29,337 bases of DNA. Origin: UBA12202 sp049595035 (GTDB lineage: Bacteria > Pseudomonadota > Alphaproteobacteria > Puniceispirillales > UBA1172). Below the pieces are notes generated by a model. That model saw only the letters and a program-made list of their open reading frames with translations. It did not search any database and was not told where the DNA came from. The DNA lies in the NCBI GenBank assembly GCA_049595035.1, contig JBMYKD010000022.1, positions 1-29,337 on the forward strand, in the 5' to 3' direction. Position 1 is the first letter of the stretch. Every line of letters begins with the position of its first letter. The position numbers and the translations under genes are program-made. Below, in pieces: positions 7,061 to 15,537 of this stretch.

Positions 7061-9433
7061 ATGACAAGTCATTTCCATGATATCCCGTTTTCGTCCATTG
7101 CCGTCATTGGTGCGGGTACGATGGGTAGTGCTATCGCCGGACAAATTGCTAATGCTGGCCTTGATGTATTATTGCTTGATATGCCGGATGATGATGCCGA
7201 ACATGTTAACCGGCGCAGCATGGAAGCCGTGGAACGGCTAAAGAAATCTGATCCGCCTGCTTTGTTTTCCAAAGCATGTGCAGACCGTATCAAGACAGGT
7301 AATATCCGTGATGATATGGCAAAGCTTGCCGATGCAGACTGGATTATTGAAGCGGTGGTCGAAAGGCTGGATATCAAGAAAGCCCTTTACCGCCAGCTGG
7401 CTGAGGTTATTCCGGATCATGCTGTCGTCACATCAAATACATCCACCATTCCCATTCGTGTGCTGATAGAGGATATGGATAAGGATTTTCGCCGCCGGTT
7501 TGCCATCACTCATTATTTTAATCCGGTGCGCTATATGCGCCTGCTGGAACTGGTCGAAGGTGAGGATACAGACGCCGATATCATGGCTCGGTTAAAAGAC
7601 ATGAATGACCGTGTGTTGGGAAAAGGCGTTGTACAATGCCGCGATACGCCGGGCTTCCTTGGAAACCGTGTAGGGGTATATGCGCTTCAGGTTGGTCTAG
7701 CCGAAGCATATGATCAGGGCTTATCGCTAGAACATGCTGATGCCGTGATGGGGCGGCCAATGGGTATCCCTAAAACAGGAGTATTCGGTCTTTATGATCT
7801 GATTGGCGTTGATCTGATGTCTGACGTGGTAGCAACATTAGCAACCATTCTTCCTGCTGATGATAGTTTTCATGCGGTGGGACAGGATCATAATCCGGTG
7901 GCCAGCACCATTGCATCAATGCTGGCAGATGGCCATAAGGGTGATAAATCAGGTGGGGGGTTTTATCGCGAAGATCGCACCATGATGATTGACCTGGCTA
8001 GTGGTGATCTGGTCAATACAGGGGAAAATCCATCAAAACTCATTGATGCAGCAAATGCCATGATGGCGGCCGGCGATGATGCGCTTGTCCTGATGATTAG
8101 CCCGCCCGACAATACAGCAGACGCCCCACTGGTGCGTTTTGCCCGTCGTGTTCTGGGTAAGGTTTTTGCTTATGCGGCTTCTCTGATACCGGCGGTAACA
8201 CAGACCCCACAAGATATAGATGATGCGATGAAACTGGGCTTTAACTGGCAACGGGGCCCGTTTGAGATGATGGACGCCATAGGTCATGATACGGTCAGAA
8301 TCATGATCCGTGAATCTGATATGGATATCCCGCCTATTCTGGCGACAGAACATGTGAATGCCTTTTATCAGCCCAAAGATGGCCAGTTGATGGTAGCGGC
8401 ATTTAACAGAGAAGATCAGACAGCGGATATGCGGCCAGTTAATTTGCCGCCGCGCACCATTCGTTTTCATATGATGCGCCGTTGCCTGACTCCGGTACAA
8501 CAAAACAAGGCCGCCAGTCTATTTGCGCTGGACGGTGATATCAGGCTGATTGAGTTTCATTCCAAAGCCAATGCCCTGACTGATGAATCTATGGAAATTG
8601 TTGCCGCCGCCGCCACAGATCATGGCCGTGGTATTATTATCCATAATGATGCCCAGCATTTTTCGGCGGGGGTGGATTTAACCTCTGTTCTGGCATTGAT
8701 CAGGCAACAGGACTGGGCAGGAATTGATGCTTTTCTGATCCGGTTTCAGGATGCGGTTGCAGCCATGCGTGATGCGCCGGTTCCGGTTATTGCGGCCCCT
8801 TCAGGGCTGGCCATTGGTGGCGGGTTTGAAGTGATTGTCCATGCTGATGAAGTCATAGCTCATGGTAATTCAGTGTTTGGATTAGTTGAAGCCGCTGTCG
8901 GGGTTGTTCCCGGTGGGGGCGGCGTCAAGGAAACGATGCGGCGCTGGCTTGATGCAACAAACGATCCTGAAACAGCAGCATGGAAGACCTGGATGCAGAT
9001 TGGTTATGCCCGCACTGGCACCAGTCCAGAGGAAAGCGCAAAGCTTCAATATTTTCTACCCGAAAGGGATAGGATGGAAATGAACCGTGATAAGCTTCTG
9101 GCTAGTGCGATGGAACGGATAGAAACTATTCATAGCGCCGGATACCTGCCACCCAAAGCTCTGCAAATAACCTTGCCTAGCGTGGATTTGCGTAAAAAAA
9201 TGTCTGATTTCATGGATAAGGGCATTGCAGATGGGTTGTTTTTTCCACATGATAAAACGGTTGCAATGGCGGTTGCTAGCATTGTCGTCAGTGATACCGA
9301 TGGTGAAGAAACCGTATCAGAACATGATATGTTCGCGCGTGAAAGGCAGGCATTTCTGGCATTAGCAAAAACAGAAGCTACGCTGGAACGTATTTCGGCA
9401 TTAATGGAAAAGGGGCAATCTATAAGAAATTGA
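7061..9433 (+). CDS. 3-hydroxyacyl-CoA dehydrogenase / enoyl-CoA hydratase fusion (FadN-like)
   Basis: A bifunctional protein of 790 residues with the dehydrogenase first and the crotonase last, the order and size of Bacillus FadN/YusL and the reverse of FadB/FadJ. The N-terminal NAD fold has GAGTMG (17-22), Glu97, SNTST (125-129) and catalytic His151 in THYFNP. Two dehydrogenase C-terminal domains follow (about 195-305 and 360-435). The crotonase region (about 490-690) has the oxyanion segment HFSAGVDL and both acid residues, Glu590 in GGGFEV and Glu610 in LVEAAVGVVPGGGG, so hydration should work. Context suggests hydration of methylthioacryloyl-CoA (the DmdD step) or of acryloyl-CoA. Ordinary beta-oxidation of short chains is the alternative. 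It starts six bases after the hydrolase stop. Confidence 0.92.
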   Translation: MTSHFHDIPFSSIAVIGAGTMGSAIAGQIANAGLDVLLLDMPDDDAEHVNRRSMEAVERLKKSDPPALFSKACADRIKTGNIRDDMAKLADADWIIEAVVERLDIKKALYRQLAEVIPDHAVVTSNTSTIPIRVLIEDMDKDFRRRFAITHYFNPVRYMRLLELVEGEDTDADIMARLKDMNDRVLGKGVVQCRDTPGFLGNRVGVYALQVGLAEAYDQGLSLEHADAVMGRPMGIPKTGVFGLYDLIGVDLMSDVVATLATILPADDSFHAVGQDHNPVASTIASMLADGHKGDKSGGGFYREDRTMMIDLASGDLVNTGENPSKLIDAANAMMAAGDDALVLMISPPDNTADAPLVRFARRVLGKVFAYAASLIPAVTQTPQDIDDAMKLGFNWQRGPFEMMDAIGHDTVRIMIRESDMDIPPILATEHVNAFYQPKDGQLMVAAFNREDQTADMRPVNLPPRTIRFHMMRRCLTPVQQNKAASLFALDGDIRLIEFHSKANALTDESMEIVAAAATDHGRGIIIHNDAQHFSAGVDLTSVLALIRQQDWAGIDAFLIRFQDAVAAMRDAPVPVIAAPSGLAIGGGFEVIVHADEVIAHGNSVFGLVEAAVGVVPGGGGVKETMRRWLDATNDPETAAWKTWMQIGYARTGTSPEESAKLQYFLPERDRMEMNRDKLLASAMERIETIHSAGYLPPKALQITLPSVDLRKKMSDFMDKGIADGLFFPHDKTVAMAVASIVVSDTDGEETVSEHDMFARERQAFLALAKTEATLERISALMEKGQSIRN

Positions 9434-9461
9434 TTGCCAGATATGATTTGGAGAATAGTTA

Positions 9462-11105
9462 ATGACAAACCCGTATGATGCCTTTCCGGCGGTTTCAGCA
9501 AATTATGTTCCCCTATCACCTTTATCATTCTTGCCACGGGCGGCATCAATTTATCCTGATGGTGATGCTGTTATTCATGGCAAGCGCAGATATTCATGGC
9601 GTGAAACCTATGACAGATGTCGCCAGCTAGCAACGGGACTGAATGCCATTGGTATCAGTAAAGGCGATACCGTATCCATTCTTGCCCCCAATATTCCTGA
9701 AATGGTTGAGGCGCATTTTGGTGTTCCGGCAAGTGGCGGGGTTTTGAATGCTATCAACACTCGGCTTGATCCGGAAACAATTGCCTATATCCTCGGTCAT
9801 GGGGAATGCCGGGTTTTGCTAGTTGATCAGGAGTTTACGGAAACAGCCAAACACGCGCTGGCCGCCATGGATCCGGCAGATGTGGCAAAGATCACGGTGA
9901 TTGATATCATTGACAACGCGTATCAGGGCGATATCAACCCTATCGGATCAATGGATTATGATGCGCTTCTGGCAAAGGGGAATGTAAATGATCCATGGCA
10001 ATTGCCAGAAAGCGAATGGGATGCACTGACCTTGAATTATACGTCAGGGACAACTAATCGACCGAAAGGTGTCGTTTATCATCATCGCGGGGCATATCTG
10101 TTATGTATGGGAACGATCAGTGACTGGTTTGCGGCGAAAAGACCATGTTATTTGGCGCTTGTTCCATTATTCCATTGTAATGGCTGGGGGCATAGCTGGA
10201 CAATGGCAGCACTTGGGGGGACAATTATCTGTACTCGTGCTGTTTCGGCGAAAGTGATCTTTGATGCTATTGCGGATCATGGCGTTACCCATTTTGGTGG
10301 CGCACCGATTGTTCTATCCATGATCATTAACGCCGAGGAGAATATCAAACGGCCTATCCCCGAAGGAATACAGGTTGTAACAGCCGGGGCCCCACCACCA
10401 CCATCTGTTATCACCCAGATGGAAGCGCTTGGGTTTGTTGTCACACATGTCTATGGCCTGACCGAAACTTATGGCCATGTGACCATGAATATCTGGCATG
10501 ATGAATGGGATCAGGATGATAGCAAAAACCGTGATCTTCTCTTGGCGCGGCAAGGGGTAGCCATGACATTTTTGGAAGAACAGGATGTTGTAGATTCGGA
10601 AACCATGACACCTGTTCCTGCCGATGGATCAACCATTGGTGAGATTGTGTTTCGTGGCAATACGGTGATGAAAGGATATTTCAAAAATCCTGACGCTACT
10701 GATGAGGCCTTTTCCGGCGGCTATTTCCATACGGGTGATCTGGCGGTCAAACATCCTGATGGTTATGTCCAGATTATGGATAGGTTGAAAGATATCATCA
10801 TTTCTGGCGGCGAAAATATCTCATCTGTTGAAGTCGAAGCAACCTTGCACAAACATCCTGCTGTTGCGCTGGCGGCGGTTGTAGCCATGGCTGATGAAAA
10901 ATGGGGTGAAGTGCCTTGTGCTTTTGTTGAATGTAAAGGTGATATTGCCCCTAGCGAAGATGAACTTATTGCCTTTTGCCGTGAACATATGGCGTCCTTT
11001 AAGCGGCCAAAGAAAGTTGTCTTCACAACCATCCCGAAAACGTCAACTGGCAAAATGCAGAAATTCGAATTACGCCGGATGCTTAAGGACGGCCAGTTCA
11101 GCTGA
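9462..11105 (+). CDS. Acyl-CoA synthetase (candidate MMPA-CoA or acrylate-CoA ligase)
   Basis: An AMP-forming ligase of the ANL superfamily, 547 residues. The phosphate-binding loop is at 193-203, the aromatic/Thr motif is in VYGLTETYGH, the hinge region contains HTGDLAVKHPDGYVQIMDR and SGGENISSVEVE, and the C-terminal catalytic lysine is Lys531 in TSTGKMQK. The loop reads SGTTNRPKG, where most relatives have a glycine at position 199. GGAG precedes the ATG by about eight bases. As last gene of the DMSP run it is the obvious candidate for MMPA activation (DmdB role) or acrylate activation feeding AcuI. Generic medium-chain acyl-CoA synthetase activity cannot be excluded, so I give no symbol. 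It overlaps the convergent DUF1289 gene by eight bases. Confidence 0.9.
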   Translation: MTNPYDAFPAVSANYVPLSPLSFLPRAASIYPDGDAVIHGKRRYSWRETYDRCRQLATGLNAIGISKGDTVSILAPNIPEMVEAHFGVPASGGVLNAINTRLDPETIAYILGHGECRVLLVDQEFTETAKHALAAMDPADVAKITVIDIIDNAYQGDINPIGSMDYDALLAKGNVNDPWQLPESEWDALTLNYTSGTTNRPKGVVYHHRGAYLLCMGTISDWFAAKRPCYLALVPLFHCNGWGHSWTMAALGGTIICTRAVSAKVIFDAIADHGVTHFGGAPIVLSMIINAEENIKRPIPEGIQVVTAGAPPPPSVITQMEALGFVVTHVYGLTETYGHVTMNIWHDEWDQDDSKNRDLLLARQGVAMTFLEEQDVVDSETMTPVPADGSTIGEIVFRGNTVMKGYFKNPDATDEAFSGGYFHTGDLAVKHPDGYVQIMDRLKDIIISGGENISSVEVEATLHKHPAVALAAVVAMADEKWGEVPCAFVECKGDIAPSEDELIAFCREHMASFKRPKKVVFTTIPKTSTGKMQKFELRRMLKDGQFS

Positions 11106-11862
11106 TTGACAGATCAGGCGGAAGAAGCGTTAACCCAAGCACATAACTATCCGGCAGAATTAATCCATCCGGCATATCCATGACTGTTGGGAATTGATCT
11201 GGTAATTGCGCTGGCGACTGCTGTTCCGCTTCAGCGATAACGCTTTCCATCATCATCCCTCCCTGATCATTGGAACAAATCCGAAAGATATCCGATTGAT
11301 AGGTCATATCAGGATATCTGGTGGATTGTTGCCGCTGATGCCATCCTTCCTGTCGTTCAATGCGTATGCGCGGGGTGACCAGTATGATCGGCAATCGTTG
11401 CATCTCATCATCCAGCCTGCGGCCTTGTGGTGCCCATAATACCGCTCGCATCCTGATATCACTGGCCAGCCGAATGATAGCTGTCTGATCAGCATTGGTG
11501 GCGGTGAGCGTATCAAGCCGACGATCAGCCCGAATATGACATGTCTGGCCACCCAGCATCCATGCACCGCCATGATCAAGTCGGGCATCAGCCAGTTGCA
11601 GGATAGCGTCCTGTGAAAGCGGCAGGCGCATGGTGCTAATCCCGTTATCGGCAAGGCTGGTGGGTAATTCATGCCAGCGTTGACGTCTTAGTTCAGGGCC
11701 TGCATCCCGCCAGACAGTGACCTCATCATGGGGACGCTGGCATCCACTGCATCCGCTATGTTCGGTATGATCACATACACCAACACAAGGGCTATGTGAT
11801 GATGTGTCATAATCCAGCGCATCTTCAAGCATGGCATGATAGGTCATATCTATGTTAGTCAT
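11098..11862 (-). CDS. DUF1289 domain protein with uncharacterised C-terminal region
   Basis: A protein of 254 residues. Residues 24-55 form a DUF1289-type cysteine motif (Cys26, Cys30, Cys38, Cys41, followed by a conserved Trp), expected to bind a metal. DUF1289 proteins are often under 100 residues. Here about 180 residues follow that I do not recognise: one segment reads TPRIRIERQEGWHQRQQ and the end is proline-rich and acidic. The ATG overlaps the stop of the SDR gene by eight bases (ATGACTAA), so the two are probably translationally coupled. The 3' end overlaps the convergent ligase gene. Function is unknown. Confidence 0.8.
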   Translation of the reverse strand: MTNIDMTYHAMLEDALDYDTSSHSPCVGVCDHTEHSGCSGCQRPHDEVTVWRDAGPELRRQRWHELPTSLADNGISTMRLPLSQDAILQLADARLDHGGAWMLGGQTCHIRADRRLDTLTATNADQTAIIRLASDIRMRAVLWAPQGRRLDDEMQRLPIILVTPRIRIERQEGWHQRQQSTRYPDMTYQSDIFRICSNDQGGMMMESVIAEAEQQSPAQLPDQFPTVMDMPDGLILPDSYVLGLTLLPPDLSIS

Positions 11863-12766
11863 TCACTTTGATCCTGATTAATCCCAGTTGCTGTTCTTCT
11901 TTAAGTGTTGCGGCCAGACCAGCATGATAATCGGGGTAAAGCAAATCAAGCCCGATAGCAGATTTCAGTTTGCTGGAATCCACGCATCTGGCCGTGGCAT
12001 AAAAACTCCGCGCCATGGCTGACATATCAGCATCGGCAAAATCTACGGGATCAGGCGCATCTACACCTAGCATCTCTGCTGCTTTTCTGATCACTTCCCC
12101 GGCCTCACTAGGGTTGCCATCGGCACAATTCAGCACCCGACACGGCATAGGCTGTTCTATGGCTGCTATGATAATGCGGGCAAGATCAGCAACGTGAATA
12201 CGATTAAACAAATGTCCCGGTTTACGGATAATCCGTGACTTGCCAGATAATAATGCCTGAAAGGCTGACCGCCCGGCACCATAGATGCCAGCGGCGCGGA
12301 ATATCTCTGCTCCCAGTTGATCCTGCCAGTCCATTTCAGCCTGTCGTCGCCACTGGCCGCGTGTTGATATGGCATCTGTGGGGCTGTCTTCATTCACCCA
12401 TCCGCCATCTGCTTCGGTATAGACGCTGGTGGCGGAAACATAGCCTGCCCATAAACCACGCTCTGCCTTAATAGTACTTAAGGCGGTTCCATGTGCGGCC
12501 AGCACCGGGTCGGTGCCGCCAATAACAGCAATGGTGGATAGAACATGGGTGACACCAGCAAAGGCGCGGTCAGGATCAGAAATGGGCTCATCCGCGGCAA
12601 AGTTAAATACCTCAACAGATGAAGGTAGGGCATGAATGCCGCTGTCAGGGCGCATGCCGCCCCTTTTGGTTCCGCGCACATGCCAACCCTTTTCCACAAG
12701 CATCCGCGCCAGTTTAGTGCCGGTGAAGCCAAGACCAAAAATAAATATAGTGGGTTGATAAGCCAT
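11855..12766 (-). CDS. NAD(P)-dependent SDR / epimerase-like protein (YeeZ-like)
   Basis: A Rossmann-fold protein of 303 residues. The N-terminal IFIFGLGFTGTKLARML gives the dinucleotide-binding GxGxxG, followed by WHVRGTKR, where the Arg/Lys after the second strand suggests NADP preference. VSATSVYTEADGGWVNE and FRAAGIYGAGRSA match extended-SDR proteins of the YeeZ type, where the usual YxxxK is often degenerate. I place the start at the ATG at 12766, which puts the glycine motif close to the N-terminus. Longer in-frame starts (up to 12934) would add about 56 residues of poor quality overlapping the divergent SCO gene. The substrate is unknown. Confidence 0.85.
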   Translation of the reverse strand: MAYQPTIFIFGLGFTGTKLARMLVEKGWHVRGTKRGGMRPDSGIHALPSSVEVFNFAADEPISDPDRAFAGVTHVLSTIAVIGGTDPVLAAHGTALSTIKAERGLWAGYVSATSVYTEADGGWVNEDSPTDAISTRGQWRRQAEMDWQDQLGAEIFRAAGIYGAGRSAFQALLSGKSRIIRKPGHLFNRIHVADLARIIIAAIEQPMPCRVLNCADGNPSEAGEVIRKAAEMLGVDAPDPVDFADADMSAMARSFYATARCVDSSKLKSAIGLDLLYPDYHAGLAATLKEEQQLGLIRIKVND

Positions 12767-12881
12767 GATCTGAACTTTAACTTTTTCCGTCATCTTGGCA
12801 AGGCGGAAATTCCATTGCGCTTCATGATAGCAAAGGCTATGACAGGATAACGTCATCAAAAGTGATAAAAAAGGGATGAAT

Positions 12882-13487
12882 ATGACCAGATCACGGCTCT
12901 GGACAATGGCGATGGCTTTGGCCATCTTGACCACCGCGGCGATAGCGGCGATAGCACTCTATACCCTAACAGACCGGTTGGCGCGTGAAAAAATGGAACC
13001 GTTTTTCCCGCATCTGGCTGACGCTTCGTTTGAACTGGAATCTGCAAGTGGCGGGGCAATAAGCAATAATGATCTGATTGGTCAGCCAAGCCTGATGTTT
13101 TTCGGATTTACCCATTGTCCGGAAATTTGTCCGACAACACTTTACCGGTTGTCGAGTATAGCAGAGAGGCTGGATGCCACAGACCAGCTGGGGATTGTAT
13201 TTGTTACGGTTGACCCGGAAAGAGATACCGCCGCTTACCTTGCCGATTATATCAGTAATTTTGCCCCCAATATTACCGCATTAACCGGAACGCCGGCAGC
13301 GGTTAGGCAACTGGCTGATCACTATCGGGTTGTTGTACAGAAAGTTGATCTTGGTGATGGGGATTATACGGTTGATCACACAGCGTCGGTATTTATGTTT
13401 GATCGTAAAGGGGAGTTTTCTGGTATCATAGCCTGGGGTGAGGCTGATGTGACCATAGAAGAAAAAATCAAAAGACTGTTAAAATAG
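12882..13487 (+). CDS. SCO1/SenC/PrrC family protein (copper chaperone/thioredoxin-like)
   Basis: A membrane-anchored thioredoxin-fold protein of 201 residues with one N-terminal transmembrane helix (about residues 7-29), the rest facing the periplasm. SCO proteins deliver copper to the CuA site of cytochrome c oxidase or reduce its cysteines. The copper ligands are visible: Cys79 and Cys83 in THCPEICP, and His166 in TVDHTASVFM. VDPERDT is also typical. I prefer the ATG at 12882 over the one at 12876 because the AAGGG at 12871-12875 touches the earlier ATG and is properly spaced only for the later one. It is divergent from the SDR gene and 23 bases before the monooxygenase gene. Confidence 0.93.
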   Translation: MTRSRLWTMAMALAILTTAAIAAIALYTLTDRLAREKMEPFFPHLADASFELESASGGAISNNDLIGQPSLMFFGFTHCPEICPTTLYRLSSIAERLDATDQLGIVFVTVDPERDTAAYLADYISNFAPNITALTGTPAAVRQLADHYRVVVQKVDLGDGDYTVDHTASVFMFDRKGEFSGIIAWGEADVTIEEKIKRLLK

Positions 13488-13510
13488 ATGACATGGGATA
13501 GATAAGCCAT

Positions 13511-14659
13511 ATGGCTAAACAGGTGATTATTATAGGTGATGGGGTGGCAGGATTGTCTATGGCGCTGGCCATGGCAAATGCTGGTAAGGCCGTTACATTA
13601 ATTGGTGCAAAAAAAGATTCTACCGATATCATGCCGGGCGGTGTTCAGATGGCGGCGAATGGCTGGTCAGCCCTGCATGCGTTAGGGTGTGATGCGGCCG
13701 TTTGGGAACATGCAAACCGGTTGACCCTTATGCGGATTATGTCCCTCGCCAATGGCCATAATCTTGTTAGTATTCCACTTGATGAACAACATAGCCGTCA
13801 GCCCTATGCTTCGGTGACTCGTCAGGGGCTATTATCATCTTTATCTGCGGCTGTTGACGCATGCTCCTTGATAACGCGCATCACAGCGACCATTTCGGAT
13901 ATCGAACATCATGCTGATCAGGTGACGGTTACTGATGAAGACCACAATAGCTATCAGGCAGACTGGGTTTTTGGTGCGGATGGAATGATGGGGTTATGCC
14001 GGCAATATGTCGATGGCGGCATTAGCGTTAAATCTGGAAAAGCCAGTCGCTATGCCTATCGGTTTCTATTGCCCCTACATCAATTGCCGCCAGTATTGTC
14101 TTCGGCGTCAACCAGTGTCTGGCTGGGGCAGAATGGCCATATGGTGCATTATCCACTAGCAGACGGACATTTTAATCTTGTTGTCATGACACATGGCAGT
14201 CATGATAAAGACCAACGCTGGGCGTTGGTAAAGACTCTCCTTCAGGCGCATCCATGGCTAGAAGAAACTGATCCTATGCTGTCAGAAGATAAAGCGCATA
14301 TTGTGCCATTAGCATCATGGCCACGCTGTGATAGCTGGATCAGGGGAAGGGTTGTCATCACCGGCGATAGCGCCCATCAGATGCCTCCACATTTGGCGCA
14401 AGGTACTGGTCAGGCGTTAATTGATGCGGCTAGTTTAGGACAGATGATATCCGGTGGCATGACCATGACAGACGCTATTCCGGTATGGGCTGGTCAGCGT
14501 ATGCGGCGGATCAGATCGGTGCTGGCATCAGCCGAACAAGCTGGAAAAGTATTTGCGCCGCCGCCGGTTCTTTCCCCGGTTAGAGATATGATGGTGGGGC
14601 TTGGTGGGATGGCGATCATGCCACGTATTCTGGATAAAATCTGGTCAGATCAGTTATAA
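13511..14659 (+). CDS. FAD-dependent monooxygenase (UbiH/salicylate hydroxylase-like)
   Basis: A flavoprotein monooxygenase of 382 residues in the p-hydroxybenzoate hydroxylase family. The three flavin motifs are present: GDGVAG at 9-14, the DG motif in FGADGMMG and the GD motif in GDSAHQMPPHLAQGTGQAL. Members hydroxylate aromatic rings or related compounds with NAD(P)H and oxygen. The C-terminal part is short. Specificity is not visible; both ubiquinone-type and catabolic hydroxylases are possible. It follows the SCO gene closely on the same strand. Confidence 0.87.
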   Translation: MAKQVIIIGDGVAGLSMALAMANAGKAVTLIGAKKDSTDIMPGGVQMAANGWSALHALGCDAAVWEHANRLTLMRIMSLANGHNLVSIPLDEQHSRQPYASVTRQGLLSSLSAAVDACSLITRITATISDIEHHADQVTVTDEDHNSYQADWVFGADGMMGLCRQYVDGGISVKSGKASRYAYRFLLPLHQLPPVLSSASTSVWLGQNGHMVHYPLADGHFNLVVMTHGSHDKDQRWALVKTLLQAHPWLEETDPMLSEDKAHIVPLASWPRCDSWIRGRVVITGDSAHQMPPHLAQGTGQALIDAASLGQMISGGMTMTDAIPVWAGQRMRRIRSVLASAEQAGKVFAPPPVLSPVRDMMVGLGGMAIMPRILDKIWSDQL

Positions 14660-14661
14660 AA

Positions 14662-14691
14662 AACCCGCAAACAGAGATCTATTTGCGGGTT
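14662..14691 (-). terminator. Intrinsic terminator for the Bax-inhibitor-1 gene
   Basis: A perfect 10-base-pair stem (AACCCGCAAA and TTTGCGGGTT) with a 10-base loop lies between two convergent genes. Read on the minus strand, the stem runs into TTTTTT then ATAACTG, the pattern of a Rho-independent terminator. On the plus strand no T run follows, so it may act only partly for the monooxygenase gene. Confidence 0.85.
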
Positions 14692-14715
14692 GATGATCAA
14701 TATCAATATGATGAT

Positions 14716-15459
14716 TTATTCGCGGTTTCCAATTAACTGGATCAGGAATAAGAACATATTGATGAAGTCTAGATATAGCTGAAGCGCACCATGAATGGAT
14801 TTTTTCTGGGCAGTGCTGTAACTATCAGACGCCACATACATCATCTTGATTTTCTGTGTGTCATAAGCGGTCAGACCAGCAAAGATCAGAACACCGGCAA
14901 CACTGATCAGCAGACCCATCCCCATGGAACCGACAAACATATTGACAATCATGGCCAGCAGAAGACCAACCACGCCAATTATCAGAAAGGCACCAAGTGG
15001 CCCCAGATCACGTTTGGTTGTATAACCATAAATGCTGAGTGATGCAAAAGCCGCGGCAGTAATGAAAAAGGCGCGGGCAACGCTTTCACCTGTATACACG
15101 ATCAGGATAGAAGATAGGGAAATACCCATCAATGCGGCAAAGGCATAAAATACACCCTGAGCCTTAGATACGCTCATGGCATGAATGCGAGCGGAAAGCC
15201 AGAACACCATAGCTAATGGCGCCAGAGCAATAACCCATTTCAAAGGTGACAGATAAATGGCTTCACCAAGCGGGGTTAGCAGCGTGATGCTACCCACTTC
15301 ACCTGCAACAGTGAGCATTTTCGTGCCATAAGCGGCAAGGCCTGTCACTGCCAGTGCGGTGGTCATATAATTATAGACCCCCAGCATGTAGCTTCTCAAG
15401 CCTTCATCGATAGCGGCTTGGTTGGCTACGGTTGAATTCATATAACGATGGTCGTTCAT
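14716..15459 (-). CDS. Bax inhibitor-1 / YccA family membrane protein
   Basis: An integral inner-membrane protein of 247 residues with about seven hydrophobic helices, the size and form of the BI-1/TMBIM family. Marks include the N-terminal EGLRSYMLGVYNYMTTALAV, GYTTKRDLGPLGAFL in the middle and the C-terminal LTAYDTQKIKMMY and GALQLYLDFINMFLFLIQL, which hold the family's acidic pore residues. Bacterial members such as YetJ are pH-sensitive calcium leak channels, and YccA modulates FtsH; which applies here is unknown. GGAGG stands five bases before the ATG. A strong terminator follows, so it is probably the last gene of its unit. Confidence 0.92.
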   Translation of the reverse strand: MNDHRYMNSTVANQAAIDEGLRSYMLGVYNYMTTALAVTGLAAYGTKMLTVAGEVGSITLLTPLGEAIYLSPLKWVIALAPLAMVFWLSARIHAMSVSKAQGVFYAFAALMGISLSSILIVYTGESVARAFFITAAAFASLSIYGYTTKRDLGPLGAFLIIGVVGLLLAMIVNMFVGSMGMGLLISVAGVLIFAGLTAYDTQKIKMMYVASDSYSTAQKKSIHGALQLYLDFINMFLFLIQLIGNRE

Positions 15460-15537
15460 GTCATCCTCCGATTCAAACGAACAGTTTCATCTATCTTTAA
15501 GATAAACATTACTTGTGGCGATTTCAAGACAAACCTA

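Noticed and set aside
8033..8503. Minus-strand open frame of 156 codons
   Set aside because: It is antisense to the dehydrogenase/crotonase fusion, with His- and Arg-rich composition typical of shadow frames.
11855..12934. Longer SDR protein starting at 12934
   Set aside because: The extra 56 residues precede the Rossmann motif, overlap the divergent SCO gene and lack a family-like sequence.
15492..15504. TATCTT-T-AAGATA palindrome between rlmN and the Bax-inhibitor-1 gene
   Set aside because: It is short and AT-only in character, and no promoter or terminator pattern surrounds it; chance is likely.
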